Below, one piece after another: positions 24,996 to 33,809 of a stretch of 64,000 nt of DNA. The DNA comes from Psychromonas algicola (lineage in GTDB: Bacteria; Pseudomonadota; Gammaproteobacteria; Enterobacterales; Psychromonadaceae), in assembly GCF_004378355.1 (NCBI RefSeq), contig NZ_SNUB01000007.1, positions 83,505-147,504 on the forward strand, read 5' to 3'. The position numbers were made by a program, and so were the translations under genes. The notes beneath the pieces are model-generated. The model was not told the DNA's origin and made no database searches. It was given only the letters and a program-made list of their open reading frames with translations. Each line of letters opens with the position of its first letter. The first letter of the stretch is position 1.

Positions 24996-25877
24996 ATGAC
25001 TAAACCAGTAATCGGTTTCATCGGTCTTGGCCTTATGGGCGGCAACATGGTAGAAAACCTACAAACACGTGGCTACCAAGTAAATGTTATGGACCTTAAC
25101 CAAGACGCAGTTGATGCTGTACTTGCTCGTGGTAATGCAACTCAATTCACTTCTGCTAAAGAATTAGCTGCTGCATCTGATGTTGTTGAATTTTGTCTTA
25201 CAACTTCAGCTGTTGTTGAAAAAATTGTTCACGGTGAAGACGGTGTTTTAGCTGGTATCAAGAAAGGCGCTACACTTATCGATTTCGGTACGTCTATCCC
25301 TGCTTCTACTATCAAAATCGGTGCTGCACTAGCTGAGAAAGGCTGTGGCATGATCGATGCTCCTCTAGGTCGTACTCCTGCACACGCTAAAGATGGTTTA
25401 TTAAACATCATGGCTGCTGGTGATATCGATACGTTCAACAAAGTTAAACCTCTTTTAGAAGAGCAAGGCGAAAACGTATTCCACCTAGGTAAATTAGGTG
25501 CTGGTCACACAACTAAGTTAATCAATAACTTTATTGGTATGACTACTGTTACTGCTATGTCTCAAGCATTTGCTGTTGCAAAAGCTGCAGGTGTTGACGG
25601 TCAGCAATTATTCGACATTATGTCAGCTGGTCCATCTAACTCACCATTCATGCAATTCACTAAATTCTACGCTGTAGACGGCGAAGAAAAATTAGGTTTC
25701 TCTGTAGCAAATGCTAACAAAGATTTAGGTTACTTCTTACAAATGGTTTCTGACCTAGGTACTGAGTCTCCAATTGCTGAAGGTACTTCTAAAGCACTAC
25801 AAGCTGGCGTTGATGCTGGTCTTGGTCAAAATGACGTGCCAAAAATCTTCGATTACTTTACTGGTTTAAAAAAGTAA
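24996..25877 (+). CDS. Beta-hydroxyacid dehydrogenase (tartronate-semialdehyde reductase / possible DEH reductase)
   Basis: 293 residues. The Rossmann motif is GFIGLGLMGGNM (residues 7-18), the family substrate motif DAPLGRTPAHAKDG is at about residues 117-130, and KLINNFIGM carries the catalytic lysine at about 168. Codons are those of a highly expressed gene (for example GGT and CGT predominate). Annotations of close relatives vary: 2-hydroxy-3-oxopropionate reductase or 3-hydroxyisobutyrate dehydrogenase. Alginate-using vibrios employ a member of this family to reduce 4-deoxy-L-erythro-5-hexoseulose uronate (DEH) to KDG, which would suit the alginate and uronate genes downstream. Monocistronic. 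Confidence 0.85.
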   Translation: MTKPVIGFIGLGLMGGNMVENLQTRGYQVNVMDLNQDAVDAVLARGNATQFTSAKELAAASDVVEFCLTTSAVVEKIVHGEDGVLAGIKKGATLIDFGTSIPASTIKIGAALAEKGCGMIDAPLGRTPAHAKDGLLNIMAAGDIDTFNKVKPLLEEQGENVFHLGKLGAGHTTKLINNFIGMTTVTAMSQAFAVAKAAGVDGQQLFDIMSAGPSNSPFMQFTKFYAVDGEEKLGFSVANANKDLGYFLQMVSDLGTESPIAEGTSKALQAGVDAGLGQNDVPKIFDYFTGLKK

Positions 25878-25898
25878 TTTAATAAGATTATGAATAAC

Positions 25899-25966
25899 TT
25901 GCTCTTCCTCGGTGAAGAGCAACTTAATAAAGGGTTTTATTGGTAACAATAAAACCCTTTAAATTT
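25899..25966 (+). terminator. Double hairpin terminator
   Basis: Two perfect hairpins in series, TTGCTCTTC / GAAGAGCAA (9 bp) and AAAGGGTTTTATT / AATAAAACCCTTT (13 bp, 25929-25960), then AAATTTTTT. Consistent with a strongly transcribed upstream gene. Confidence 0.8.
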
Positions 25967-26112
25967 TTTAAGGCATTCCTAATTTTTCAAAGCTCTCCTA
26001 TCTAGTCATACCCCTCTGATAAAAAATACAAAGCAATTTCATTATCTTTAAAATATAATTAATTTTTTATTTTGCCCTTAGCGTTTTTACCTATTTTTAA
26101 AGGAAAACTAAA

Positions 26113-26568
26113 TTGAAATATATCAAATCATTTTGTCTGATGACCTTATTAGTGCTTAGCTTGCCATTAAAAGCAGACACTGTGTCTGATGACTTTATTA
26201 ACAACTCATTACTAGGCGATCACGACTTTACACTCCAATGGTTGGATAATTTCAACAAAGGCAATAAAGGCGAAATAGAATTTGTCCGTATTGATGGTGA
26301 CATTGTAGTTAATGGCTATCAAGATGAGTTGATAGGAACGGATTTTAATTATATGGATTTTACAGGTAAAGTGACTTTTATTAGTGAGCGAGAGTTAAGA
26401 ATAGAAGGGGATTTACTGACTAAAATTAATCATATTAATAATGGTGCAGAACTTCGTCGAAGTGGAGAATTTATTTTTAAAGCACATGGTAAACGTCAAT
26501 ATTGGCGCTTACAAAATAAAAGAGAACATGAAGTGATGGATTATGTAGATATTCATTTTAAAAAGTAA
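26113..26568 (+). CDS. Exported hypothetical protein
   Basis: 151 residues starting at TTG with AAAGGA eight bases upstream. Signal peptide (hydrophobic CLMTLLVLSLPL, cleavage after KA near residue 21). The mature part is predicted mostly beta with charged residues and no cysteine. No family recognised. Followed 31 bp later by a second small exported protein. Confidence 0.6.
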   Translation: MKYIKSFCLMTLLVLSLPLKADTVSDDFINNSLLGDHDFTLQWLDNFNKGNKGEIEFVRIDGDIVVNGYQDELIGTDFNYMDFTGKVTFISERELRIEGDLLTKINHINNGAELRRSGEFIFKAHGKRQYWRLQNKREHEVMDYVDIHFKK

Positions 26569-26599
26569 TTGATCTTTCATATTTTATGTTGGAGTTATT

Positions 26600-27028
26600 G
26601 TGCGTCTATTAGTTATTACATTGTTATTTAATATTGTTACGGCCAACGCTACTGAGTATGAATTATTTGATGCGAAGGTATCTGTCGATGGGCTTTGTTA
26701 TATCAGTATTAATAAGGCAGATAAAAATATTGTTATTCAGCCTAATTTTTCTGAATTAGGACAATGTCGTTTAGTGACACATGCGCATACTAATATATTG
26801 AATATAGAATACATTGCGGGCTCTTATTTGTTCTTTATAGAAAATAATATTGATAGCAATAATATTAATAATAGTCATTGTAACTCTGAATATACTGCTA
26901 TTGGGATTTCACAAGAATTAGCTGTTTATACAACTAGCTTAATTAAAAAAAGTGGAAGCTGTTATCAAGATAAAGAACTTGTATCTTTTGAGTATTTTTC
27001 AAATAAATTAACTGTATTAGAAAATTAG
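26600..27028 (+). CDS. Exported hypothetical protein
   Basis: 142 residues starting at GTG with GGAG upstream. Short signal peptide ending at ATANA-type residues near position 17. Four cysteines in the mature protein could form two disulfides in the periplasm. Family unknown; probably an operon with the gene at 26113. Confidence 0.6.
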   Translation: MRLLVITLLFNIVTANATEYELFDAKVSVDGLCYISINKADKNIVIQPNFSELGQCRLVTHAHTNILNIEYIAGSYLFFIENNIDSNNINNSHCNSEYTAIGISQELAVYTTSLIKKSGSCYQDKELVSFEYFSNKLTVLEN

Positions 27029-27085
27029 AAAGGGGGTCTAATTATAAATAAATTTTAAGGTTTCCATTTATACTTTTTTTAATAA

Positions 27086-27853
27086 TTAAAATTTAGCGAC
27101 GACTGGATTAGAGTTAAATAAGAATCCATCGAATTGAGGATCATCTACATCGGATAACTCAAGGAGCGTTTGTTTTACATTTTCTAGATGCTGCCACATT
27201 GCTTCTTTTGCTGCAGAAGGGGAGCGTCTTTGTAATGCAGAGAGTATTTTCTCATGATCTTCTAACCATTTTTTTCGATAATCTTGATCTTTGATTCGAG
27301 AATGTAATTGACGCCACATAGAGCTACTTTGACGGCGATCCCATAACTCCTTGACCATATCAACTAGTACGCTGTTTTGAGTCGCTTCAGCAATCGCCAT
27401 ATGAAACATTTGGTCTCCATCATAATCTGAATCTTCATTCTCTAAATGTTGGTATTCCATTTGTAATGCTTTGCGTAAACGGGATATATCATTTTTAGTG
27501 ACCTGCATTGCCGCAAACTCTGCAACATGGCTTTCTAGCAGTTGACGCGCCTGTAGCATTTCAAATGGACCGACATCTGAGTTTTCGTTAGCGCTTGTAT
27601 CCGCTTCTGGATCTTGACTAGGTTGATTAATCAGATAAACACCAGAGCCTTTTCTTACTTCAACTAGATTTTGTAGTTCGAGCATGATCAGCGCTTCTCG
27701 CACAACAGCTCTACTTACTTGTGATTGTTCTGCGATTTCCCTTTCAGGAGGAAGTCGATCACCTACAACAAATTCACCACTGAGAATGCGGTCTATTAAA
27801 CCTTGTCCAATTTCTTGGTATAGACGTTTTCTGGGAGTGGCAGCTGCGTTCAT
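27086..27853 (-). CDS. uxuR: GntR/FCD-family regulator of hexuronate catabolism (UxuR/ExuR-like)
   Basis: 255 residues. The N-terminal winged helix contains RLPPEREIAEQSQVSRAVVR and EALIMLELQNLVEVRKGSG, very similar to E. coli UxuR/ExuR. The C-terminal FCD ligand domain spans about residues 90-235. It is divergent from a phosphomannose-isomerase-like gene with two TTGGTTAACCA palindromes between them, and a related palindrome precedes uxuA. Probably represses these genes until a uronate intermediate (such as fructuronate) binds. The symbol is assigned by similarity and context. Confidence 0.82.
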   Translation of the reverse strand: MNAAATPRKRLYQEIGQGLIDRILSGEFVVGDRLPPEREIAEQSQVSRAVVREALIMLELQNLVEVRKGSGVYLINQPSQDPEADTSANENSDVGPFEMLQARQLLESHVAEFAAMQVTKNDISRLRKALQMEYQHLENEDSDYDGDQMFHMAIAEATQNSVLVDMVKELWDRRQSSSMWRQLHSRIKDQDYRKKWLEDHEKILSALQRRSPSAAKEAMWQHLENVKQTLLELSDVDDPQFDGFLFNSNPVVAKF

Positions 27854-27916
27854 AATTTTCTTCTATTAAGTAGTCTTATTACGAAGAATAACACTTATGG
27901 GGGACAGGTCAATTTT

Positions 27917-27928
27917 TTGGTTAACCAA
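27917..27928. promoter_or_regulatory. UxuR-type operator 1
   Basis: TTGGTTAACCAA, perfect 12-bp palindrome embedded in TTTTGGTTAACCAATTTT, matching the form of E. coli UxuR sites (ATTGGTATACCAAT). Confidence 0.7.
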
Positions 27929-27947
27929 TTTTGTAAATAGGTGATTC

Positions 27948-27959
27948 TTGGTTAACCAT
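27948..27959. promoter_or_regulatory. UxuR-type operator 2
   Basis: TTGGTTAACCAT, one mismatch from operator 1, with its centre 31 bp away (about three helical turns). It lies 58 bp before the isomerase-like gene. Confidence 0.68.
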
Positions 27960-28016
27960 TTGCTGTATGATGCATAGATAAATTAAATTTGTCAGCGTTA
28001 ATCTGGAGAGCCTAAT

Positions 28017-29096
28017 ATGAATTATAAAGAGCAGTTAATTACATTTTCACCGAATAGAGTATGGCGCTCTTATGTTGGCGGTAAAACTCTCGATTATTTA
28101 CAGAAAGCTGAAAACCCATCGGACTCTCATTTTCCTGAAGAATGGATTGCTTCAACGGTTCAAGCTGTTAATCCTGGAAGAGAAAATTATATTGAAGGTA
28201 TTTCTAAAGCACTTTTTGAGTCCAAAGAAACTGACTTTGCTGAATTGGTTAAATCAGATCCTAACTATTTTTTAGGTCCTAAACATGCGGAAAAATATGC
28301 AGCTAATACAATGGTATTGGTTAAGTATTTAGATTCTTCTGTTAGGTTACACTTTCAAGCGCATCCAACGGCTGAGTTTGCTAAGAAAAACTTAAACTCA
28401 AATTCAGGCAAAGCTGAGGCTTATTATATTTTAGATATTAGGGAAGATATCGTAGAGCCTTATATTTATTTAGGCTTTCAGAATCCGCCTACGCGTGAAG
28501 ACTTTAAAGAAATGATCGAAACACAAGATATGGACAAAATCGAATCTTGTTTTAAGAAAATTCCAGTTCAACCCAATGATTGTTTTTATATTCCCGGTGG
28601 CATGCCGCATGCTATTGGTGAAGGTATTTTAATGATTGAAGTGATGGAACCTTCGGATTGGGCTGTTAGGTTTGAATTTGAAAAGTCTGGTTATACACTG
28701 CCTGAAGAAGCTCGCTTTATGAAAAGAGGCTTGGACTTCTGCTTAGACGTTTTCGATTATACTGAATATACACCTGAATACATCAAAGAAAATTTCCAAC
28801 AAAAACCTAAAAAAATGAAAGAGTATAACGCTTTATCATTTAAAGAAGCTTTGGTTGATAGTAATGCAACGGATAGATTTAGAATATGTCGTTCAACGAT
28901 TAATGGAACGGTTAAAAAAGTAGAAAATGAATTTTTTATTGGCATTGTATCCAAAGGTTGTTGTTCTGTTGAAACGAAATCTGGTCGTGTTGAACTAAAA
29001 CAATACGATACTTTTTTCTGCCCATATGGACTTGAAGAATTTACTATCGTCTCCGCTGATGGAGCCGAAATTGTAGAATGTTACCCGCCTTTATAA
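28017..29096 (+). CDS. Class I mannose-6-phosphate isomerase-like cupin enzyme
   Basis: 359 residues. Zn ligands of type I phosphomannose isomerases are visible: LHFQAHPTAEF (Gln and His), KAEAYYIL (Glu) and PGGMPHAIGEG (His). The C-terminal cupin half ends with EIVECYPPL. The family interconverts mannose-6-phosphate and fructose-6-phosphate. Location inside the UxuR-type regulon, with two operators in its promoter, raises the alternative that it isomerises a uronate such as mannuronate. Ribosome binding site GGAGAG. Intact. Confidence 0.85.
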   Translation: MNYKEQLITFSPNRVWRSYVGGKTLDYLQKAENPSDSHFPEEWIASTVQAVNPGRENYIEGISKALFESKETDFAELVKSDPNYFLGPKHAEKYAANTMVLVKYLDSSVRLHFQAHPTAEFAKKNLNSNSGKAEAYYILDIREDIVEPYIYLGFQNPPTREDFKEMIETQDMDKIESCFKKIPVQPNDCFYIPGGMPHAIGEGILMIEVMEPSDWAVRFEFEKSGYTLPEEARFMKRGLDFCLDVFDYTEYTPEYIKENFQQKPKKMKEYNALSFKEALVDSNATDRFRICRSTINGTVKKVENEFFIGIVSKGCCSVETKSGRVELKQYDTFFCPYGLEEFTIVSADGAEIVECYPPL

Positions 29097-29116
29097 AGCC
29101 TTTTTAGTTTGATTTC

Positions 29117-29282
29117 TTATACCAATTGTATTAAATAACTGATCTAAATTTTGCGCTGGAAAAATAGCTTAGTTTGAGGCGTAAGTTGATGTAAATGGTT
29201 GTTCCCTTTACGAAACTTACAACGAGAAAATAAGTTATTTTAACAAGTAAAATAGATCAGTTACTTATATGATTGGTATTAA
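29117..29282. repeat. MITE-like 166-bp palindromic element
   Basis: The ends TTATACCAATTGTATTAA.. (29117-29146) and ..ATGATTGGTATTAA (29253-29282) are about 80 percent inverted repeats over 30 bp, sharing TACCAAT and AACTGATCTA. Inner arms also pair (GTAAGTT / AACTTAC; AAAATAGCTT / AAGTTATTTT), so nearly the whole element can fold. No coding capacity. It separates the isomerase-like gene from the uxuA terminator. Confidence 0.75.
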
Positions 29283-29371
29283 ACCCGCCACAACAATAAA
29301 TGATTGATGTGGCGGCCTTTTTGTTACAAATATAATTATTGGTTATTTAAATTAAACTTATTATTAGGCAC

Positions 29372-29400
29372 AAAAAAAGCCGGATAATAATTATCCGGCT
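29372..29400 (-). terminator. Terminator of uxuA
   Basis: AGCCGGATAA / TTATCCGGCT perfect 10-bp stem with a three-base loop. On the minus strand it is followed by seven U. It lies 27 bp after the uxuA stop. Confidence 0.88.
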
Positions 29401-29426
29401 TAGTAATAAAGTTAAATTAGGTGAGC

Positions 29427-30611
29427 TTATTTAAAAAAACTACGTTTTAAACCCATTTCAAGTCCACGGATTTCAGCAAGTCCTTTTAAACGACCGATTG
29501 CAGAATAACCAGGATTGGTTTTTTTACGTAAGTCATCCAACATTTGATGCCCGTGATCTGGGCGCATTGGAATAGAACGGCCTTCGTTATTTTTCTCGCG
29601 GCGGTTTTCTTCTTCAAGGATTGCCATCACTACGTTATACATATCAACGTCACCATTTAGATGTGCAGCTTCATGGAAGCTCATTGGATTATCGGCTTCT
29701 CGCATGGTTGAACGTAAGTGTGTGAAGTAAATACGGTCGCCATACTGTTTAATCATATTCACTAAATCGTTATCACCACGCACGCCGTATGAACCAGTAC
29801 ACATAGTTAAACCATTTTGTTTACTTGGTATTTCCGTTGTTAACCATTCAATATCTTCAATCGTTGAAACAATACGCGGTAACCCAAGAATAGGGCGCGG
29901 TGGATCGTCTGGATGAACAGCCATTTTTAAACCCGTTGCATCACAAACAGGCATTAATGATTTTAAGAAGTAAGCTAGATGTTCACGCAGTTTTTCTTTG
30001 CTGATACCATCATATCTATCTAACTGAGTTTGAAATTCTTGTAAGGTATAACCTTCTTCTGCGCCAGGCAAACCTGCAATGATATTAGATGTTAGCTTAT
30101 CAATATCAGATTGAGTCATATTGTCAAAATAGGCTTTAGCTTGAGTAATTTCTGTTTTGCTATAAGCAGATTCTGCACCGGGTCTTTTTAAAATGTGTAA
30201 TTCAAATGCAGCAAAAGCAATTTGATCAAAGCGAAGTGCTCGAGATCCATCTTCTAGTTCAAAAGCAAGGTCGGTACGAGTCCAATCTAATACTGGCATA
30301 AAGTTATAACAAACTGTATCAATGCCACAATCAGCAAGGTTTTGAAGTGTTTGTTTATAATTATCAATCCATTGTTGGAAGTTACCTGTCTGCGTTTTAA
30401 TTTCTTCGTGAACAGGCACACTTTCAACCACAGACCAAGTTAAACCTTTGGCTTCAATGATGGCTTTTCGTTTTAAAATCTCTTCGGTTGTCCACACTTC
30501 ACCATTCTTAATATGATGTAATGCATTGACAATACCTGTCGCTCCAGCCTGTTTAATATCATCGAGTGAAACCGGATCATTCGGTCCATACCAACGCCAA
30601 GTTTGTTCCAT
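29427..30611 (-). CDS. uxuA: D-mannonate dehydratase
   Basis: 394 residues, full length for UxuA. The start [20 protein letters not shown] is highly characteristic. [33 protein letters not shown] and [13 protein letters not shown] carry metal and active-site residues. It dehydrates D-mannonate to 2-keto-3-deoxy-D-gluconate. Divergent from uxuB across about 280 bp with a UxuR-type palindrome near its own start. Confidence 0.97.
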   Translation of the reverse strand: MEQTWRWYGPNDPVSLDDIKQAGATGIVNALHHIKNGEVWTTEEILKRKAIIEAKGLTWSVVESVPVHEEIKTQTGNFQQWIDNYKQTLQNLADCGIDTVCYNFMPVLDWTRTDLAFELEDGSRALRFDQIAFAAFELHILKRPGAESAYSKTEITQAKAYFDNMTQSDIDKLTSNIIAGLPGAEEGYTLQEFQTQLDRYDGISKEKLREHLAYFLKSLMPVCDATGLKMAVHPDDPPRPILGLPRIVSTIEDIEWLTTEIPSKQNGLTMCTGSYGVRGDNDLVNMIKQYGDRIYFTHLRSTMREADNPMSFHEAAHLNGDVDMYNVVMAILEEENRREKNNEGRSIPMRPDHGHQMLDDLRKKTNPGYSAIGRLKGLAEIRGLEMGLKRSFFK

Positions 30612-30673
30612 TATTCTTACCTCTTTATATCAATCAAACCTGGCGATCTTTTGCTGGTTAAATTTAGAAAAAT

Positions 30674-30689
30674 AATTGGTTTTCCAATT
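30674..30689. promoter_or_regulatory. UxuR-type operator upstream of uxuA
   Basis: AATTGG-TTTT-CCAATT, a perfect 6-4-6 palindrome 62 bp before uxuA, followed by a half-site AAAACCAATT. Similar arm sequence to the sites at 27917 and 27948. Confidence 0.6.
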
Positions 30690-30891
30690 TAAAACCAATT
30701 TAACCCAGTAAATATAGGTCAAATGAGTGTTTTGTGCAATCGTAACTTTAAATTGGTCTGATAGGTTTTATTGTAAAAGGTGATGTGTATACCAATTAAG
30801 CGTGTAAGTGGTCAATATCTTCGCTTTTATTGTTTAAAGCGCTTAAGATAAATATTATTTTTTATTTATTCCAACCCAAATTGGAGAGCTC

Positions 30892-32349
30892 ATGTCCATT
30901 GTTACAAGCCCAGTAAACCCGATTGTGATTAATAGTAAGGTTGAACAAACTAAGTTGAAAAGTCGTATTGTTCATATTGGGTTTGGCGCATTTCATCGAG
31001 CTCATCAAGCTTTATATACCAATGAAATGCTTGAAAAGACTGGTTCTGATTGGGGGATTTGTGAAGTTAATCTTTTTAGTCATGGCCTTATTGAGCAACT
31101 TCGTTCTCAAGATCATCGTTATTTAGTTGCCGAGAAAGGGGCAAAAGAAACCGTCATTAAAATGATCGGAGCGGTGAAAGAATCTTGTCACCCTCATTTA
31201 GATGGAATTCAAGCTGTACTTAATAAAATGGCTGAAGAGCAAGTTGCCATTGTATCGATGACAATCACTGAAAAGGGGTATTGTGTTGATCATGCTTCTG
31301 GTCAATTAGATCAAACTAATCCGCTTATTCAACACGATTTATTGCATTCTCAAGAACCTAAATCTGCAATTGGCTACATAGTTGAAGCATTACGTTTACG
31401 TCGCGAACGCGGTATTAAGGCTTTTACTGTTATGTCTTGTGATAACGTACAAGAAAACGGCCATATTGCTAAAGCTGCAGTATTAGGTTTTGCTAGTTTG
31501 CTTGATACAGACTTAGCTCAATGGATTGAATCTAACGTGACTTTCCCTTGCACTATGGTCGACCGTATTGTACCTGCAGCAACCAAAGAAGCGCTTGATG
31601 AAATTGCTGAACTTGCTGGTGTTTATGACCCTTGTGCAATTGCTTGTGAGCCTTTCCGTCAATGGGTTATTGAAGATAACTTTGTACAAGGTCGTCCTGA
31701 TTGGGATGTTGCTGGTGCAGAGTTTGTCAAAGATGTGGTTCCCTTTGAAGAAATGAAGCTTAGAATGTTAAATGGTAGTCATTCATTTTTAGCTTATTTA
31801 GGTTATTTAGGTGGTTATGCGCATATCTCGGATACTATGAATAATCCTGATTACCGTAAAGCCGCTTTTGATATGATGATACAAGCACAAGCAATGACAT
31901 TAAATATGCCTGAAGGGACTGATTTAGAAGGCTATGCGCAGCTACTTATTGAACGTTTTTCAAATCCTGCTTTAAAACATCAAACTTGGCAGATCGCAAC
32001 CGATGGTAGCCAGAAAATTCCACAACGCATGGGGGCATCATTGCGCTTTCATTTAGAGAATGGAAGTGATTATAAATGGTTAACAATGGGCATTGCTGGT
32101 TGGATGCGTTATGTGGGCGGTGTCGACGAACAAGGAAATGCAATTGATATTCGCGATCCATTAGCAGAAACATTTGCTGAAATTAACAGTAAACATCAAG
32201 ATAGTGCTAGTAAAGTAAAGGCCTTACTTTCACTTGAAACTATTTTTGATAAAGGATTGCTCGAAAATACAGCGTTTGTTAAGCAATTAATAGACGCGTA
32301 TCAACTTGTTGCCATTAAAGGGGCTCGTTACGCTGTTGCTTCGTTGTGA
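30892..32349 (+). CDS. uxuB: D-mannonate oxidoreductase (fructuronate reductase)
   Basis: 485 residues of the polyol/mannitol dehydrogenase family. IVHIGFGAFHRAHQALYTNE near the start is the nucleotide-binding motif. VEALRLRRERGIKAFTVMSC, FPCTMVDRIVPAAT and KLRMLNGSHSFLAYLGYLGG (catalytic Lys and His) follow. It reduces D-fructuronate to D-mannonate with NADH, the step before UxuA. Ribosome binding site TTGGAGAGCTC. No uxaC glucuronate isomerase is in the window. Confidence 0.96.
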   Translation: MSIVTSPVNPIVINSKVEQTKLKSRIVHIGFGAFHRAHQALYTNEMLEKTGSDWGICEVNLFSHGLIEQLRSQDHRYLVAEKGAKETVIKMIGAVKESCHPHLDGIQAVLNKMAEEQVAIVSMTITEKGYCVDHASGQLDQTNPLIQHDLLHSQEPKSAIGYIVEALRLRRERGIKAFTVMSCDNVQENGHIAKAAVLGFASLLDTDLAQWIESNVTFPCTMVDRIVPAATKEALDEIAELAGVYDPCAIACEPFRQWVIEDNFVQGRPDWDVAGAEFVKDVVPFEEMKLRMLNGSHSFLAYLGYLGGYAHISDTMNNPDYRKAAFDMMIQAQAMTLNMPEGTDLEGYAQLLIERFSNPALKHQTWQIATDGSQKIPQRMGASLRFHLENGSDYKWLTMGIAGWMRYVGGVDEQGNAIDIRDPLAETFAEINSKHQDSASKVKALLSLETIFDKGLLENTAFVKQLIDAYQLVAIKGARYAVASL

Positions 32350-32434
32350 TTTGATTTTTATTCAAATAAGATGATACAACTTATTAAAAATAAAGGTGAT
32401 ATTTAAAAGTGTTTAATCTTGATGGAGATTTAAA

Positions 32435-33049
32435 GTGACTCGAATCATATTGATTAGACATGGTGAAACCCTATGGGATATCGAAAAACGTGCAATAGGG
32501 CACTTAGATATTCCCCTTTCTGATTTAGGTAAAAAACAATCCATTGCGATTGCTGAACGACTTAAAAGTATTCCTTTTACACATCTTTATAGTAGCGATT
32601 TAGGGAGAGCGATTCAGACCGCTGAGTGTATTTCTGAAACCTGCAAACTTGATATTACAATAGACCCTGATCTTCGAGAGATTAATGTCAATAGAGTCGA
32701 TGCTTGTATTCAATATAATCAAAAGCAAACGACTGAGAGTGTTGAGTATCAAAATAAAATGGAGAATAAGTTAGATTGTATTACTCCTAATAGTGAAACT
32801 CACCGTCAGCGACAAGATCGAATTATCAATATAATGAATAGCTTGGCACACCTACATGCTAATGAAACTATAGTGGTTGTTTCGCATTCAAGTATATTAA
32901 AAGGCTTTTTAGAGTTTGTGATTGGGTTAGAGTCAAGTGGTGAAAATCAATTCCCTAATAACAATGCCGCTTTTAATAGCTTTATAAAAGAGGTTGGAAC
33001 TTGGTCATTAGAAACTTGGGACGGAGTAGAACATCTTAAAAACTTATAA
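32435..33049 (+). CDS. Histidine phosphatase family protein (phosphoglycerate mutase-like)
   Basis: 204 residues from GTG with TGGAGAT upstream. The catalytic motif is LIRHGETLWD (residues 6-15), with the acid-base region LYSSDLGRAIQTAE and the second histidine in VVVSHSSILKGF. The length is that of cofactor-dependent phosphatases such as GpmB/CobC-like enzymes. Substrate unknown; its place just after uxuB suggests sugar phosphates, without proof. Confidence 0.85.
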   Translation: MTRIILIRHGETLWDIEKRAIGHLDIPLSDLGKKQSIAIAERLKSIPFTHLYSSDLGRAIQTAECISETCKLDITIDPDLREINVNRVDACIQYNQKQTTESVEYQNKMENKLDCITPNSETHRQRQDRIINIMNSLAHLHANETIVVVSHSSILKGFLEFVIGLESSGENQFPNNNAAFNSFIKEVGTWSLETWDGVEHLKNL

Positions 33050-33076
33050 GCGAATTGAACGAAAGTAAAGGCAGAA

Positions 33077-33109
33077 GATCAAAAGCAAACTAAGAGTAAG
33101 CTTTTGATC
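33077..33109. terminator. Hairpin between convergent phosphatase and hlyU genes
   Basis: GATCAAAAGC / GCTTTTGATC perfect 10-bp inverted repeat with a 13-base loop. No strong U run, so termination is only possible. Confidence 0.45.
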
Positions 33110-33128
33110 ATGACTTGTGCTTTAACGA

Positions 33129-33410
33129 TTAATTAAAAATTTGCTCATCTGATTGGTCAATCGCTCTTTGTGCTTTTCTAATTGTAATTTCAATACATTC
33201 ACCACGACTTCCCACAACATCTGAACGAATAAAAGTATGCGTCTTTAATGCTTCGCCTTCACCTTTAGTGATTGTTGCTGCTACACGATACTGACGGCCA
33301 TCAGGCATTGGAGCCGGGGTAATAATAAAGCCATTATATTCAACTGGATCAGCTGCGACTGGATTTGTGTTGGTTGTAAAAAGAGATTTTAAACCTGATA
33401 AAAAGCCCAT
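33129..33410 (-). CDS. hlyU: HlyU-family transcriptional regulator
   Basis: 93 residues from ATG 33410 (MGFLSGLKSLF), which has AAGGAA at good distance; a TTG two codons earlier is less likely. Family features: VEYNGFIITPAPMPDGRQYR, RVAATITKGEG and THTFIRSDVVGSRGECIE. This is the uncharacterised HlyU family conserved in marine gammaproteobacteria and alphaproteobacteria, distinct from ArsR-type Vibrio HlyU despite the shared name. DNA binding has not been shown by anything in the sequence. Confidence 0.75.
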   Translation of the reverse strand: MGFLSGLKSLFTTNTNPVAADPVEYNGFIITPAPMPDGRQYRVAATITKGEGEALKTHTFIRSDVVGSRGECIEITIRKAQRAIDQSDEQIFN

Positions 33411-33809
33411 TACCAATTTTCCTTATATATTTACAAGATAGAAGATATTTAGGTTGATTAGTATAAAGCAATATCTTGCCTTATAGGTTATTAATATCCT
33501 TTTAGTTATTTGTTTTTCCACATTAATTATCTTGAACTGTGATTCGGGTGCAAATATTGCATCATAAAGTTTAGGATAATCAAGGTTAGGTCATTTGCTT
33601 TAAAAAAGTATTTTTAGTCATATTTTGGTTAACTAAATGACAAACATAAATATCCTTACAAAAAGTGTTTATCTAGCTCACATTAGCTATAAATATATCT
33701 TAAAATCAAAGGTTTTCGATTGTTATACCAAAGCCTTTAAGTAGAATAAATATTACTAGATAGAATTGACTCTAACTAAAGTACAATCGAATACATGGAG
33801 GTGAGAATC

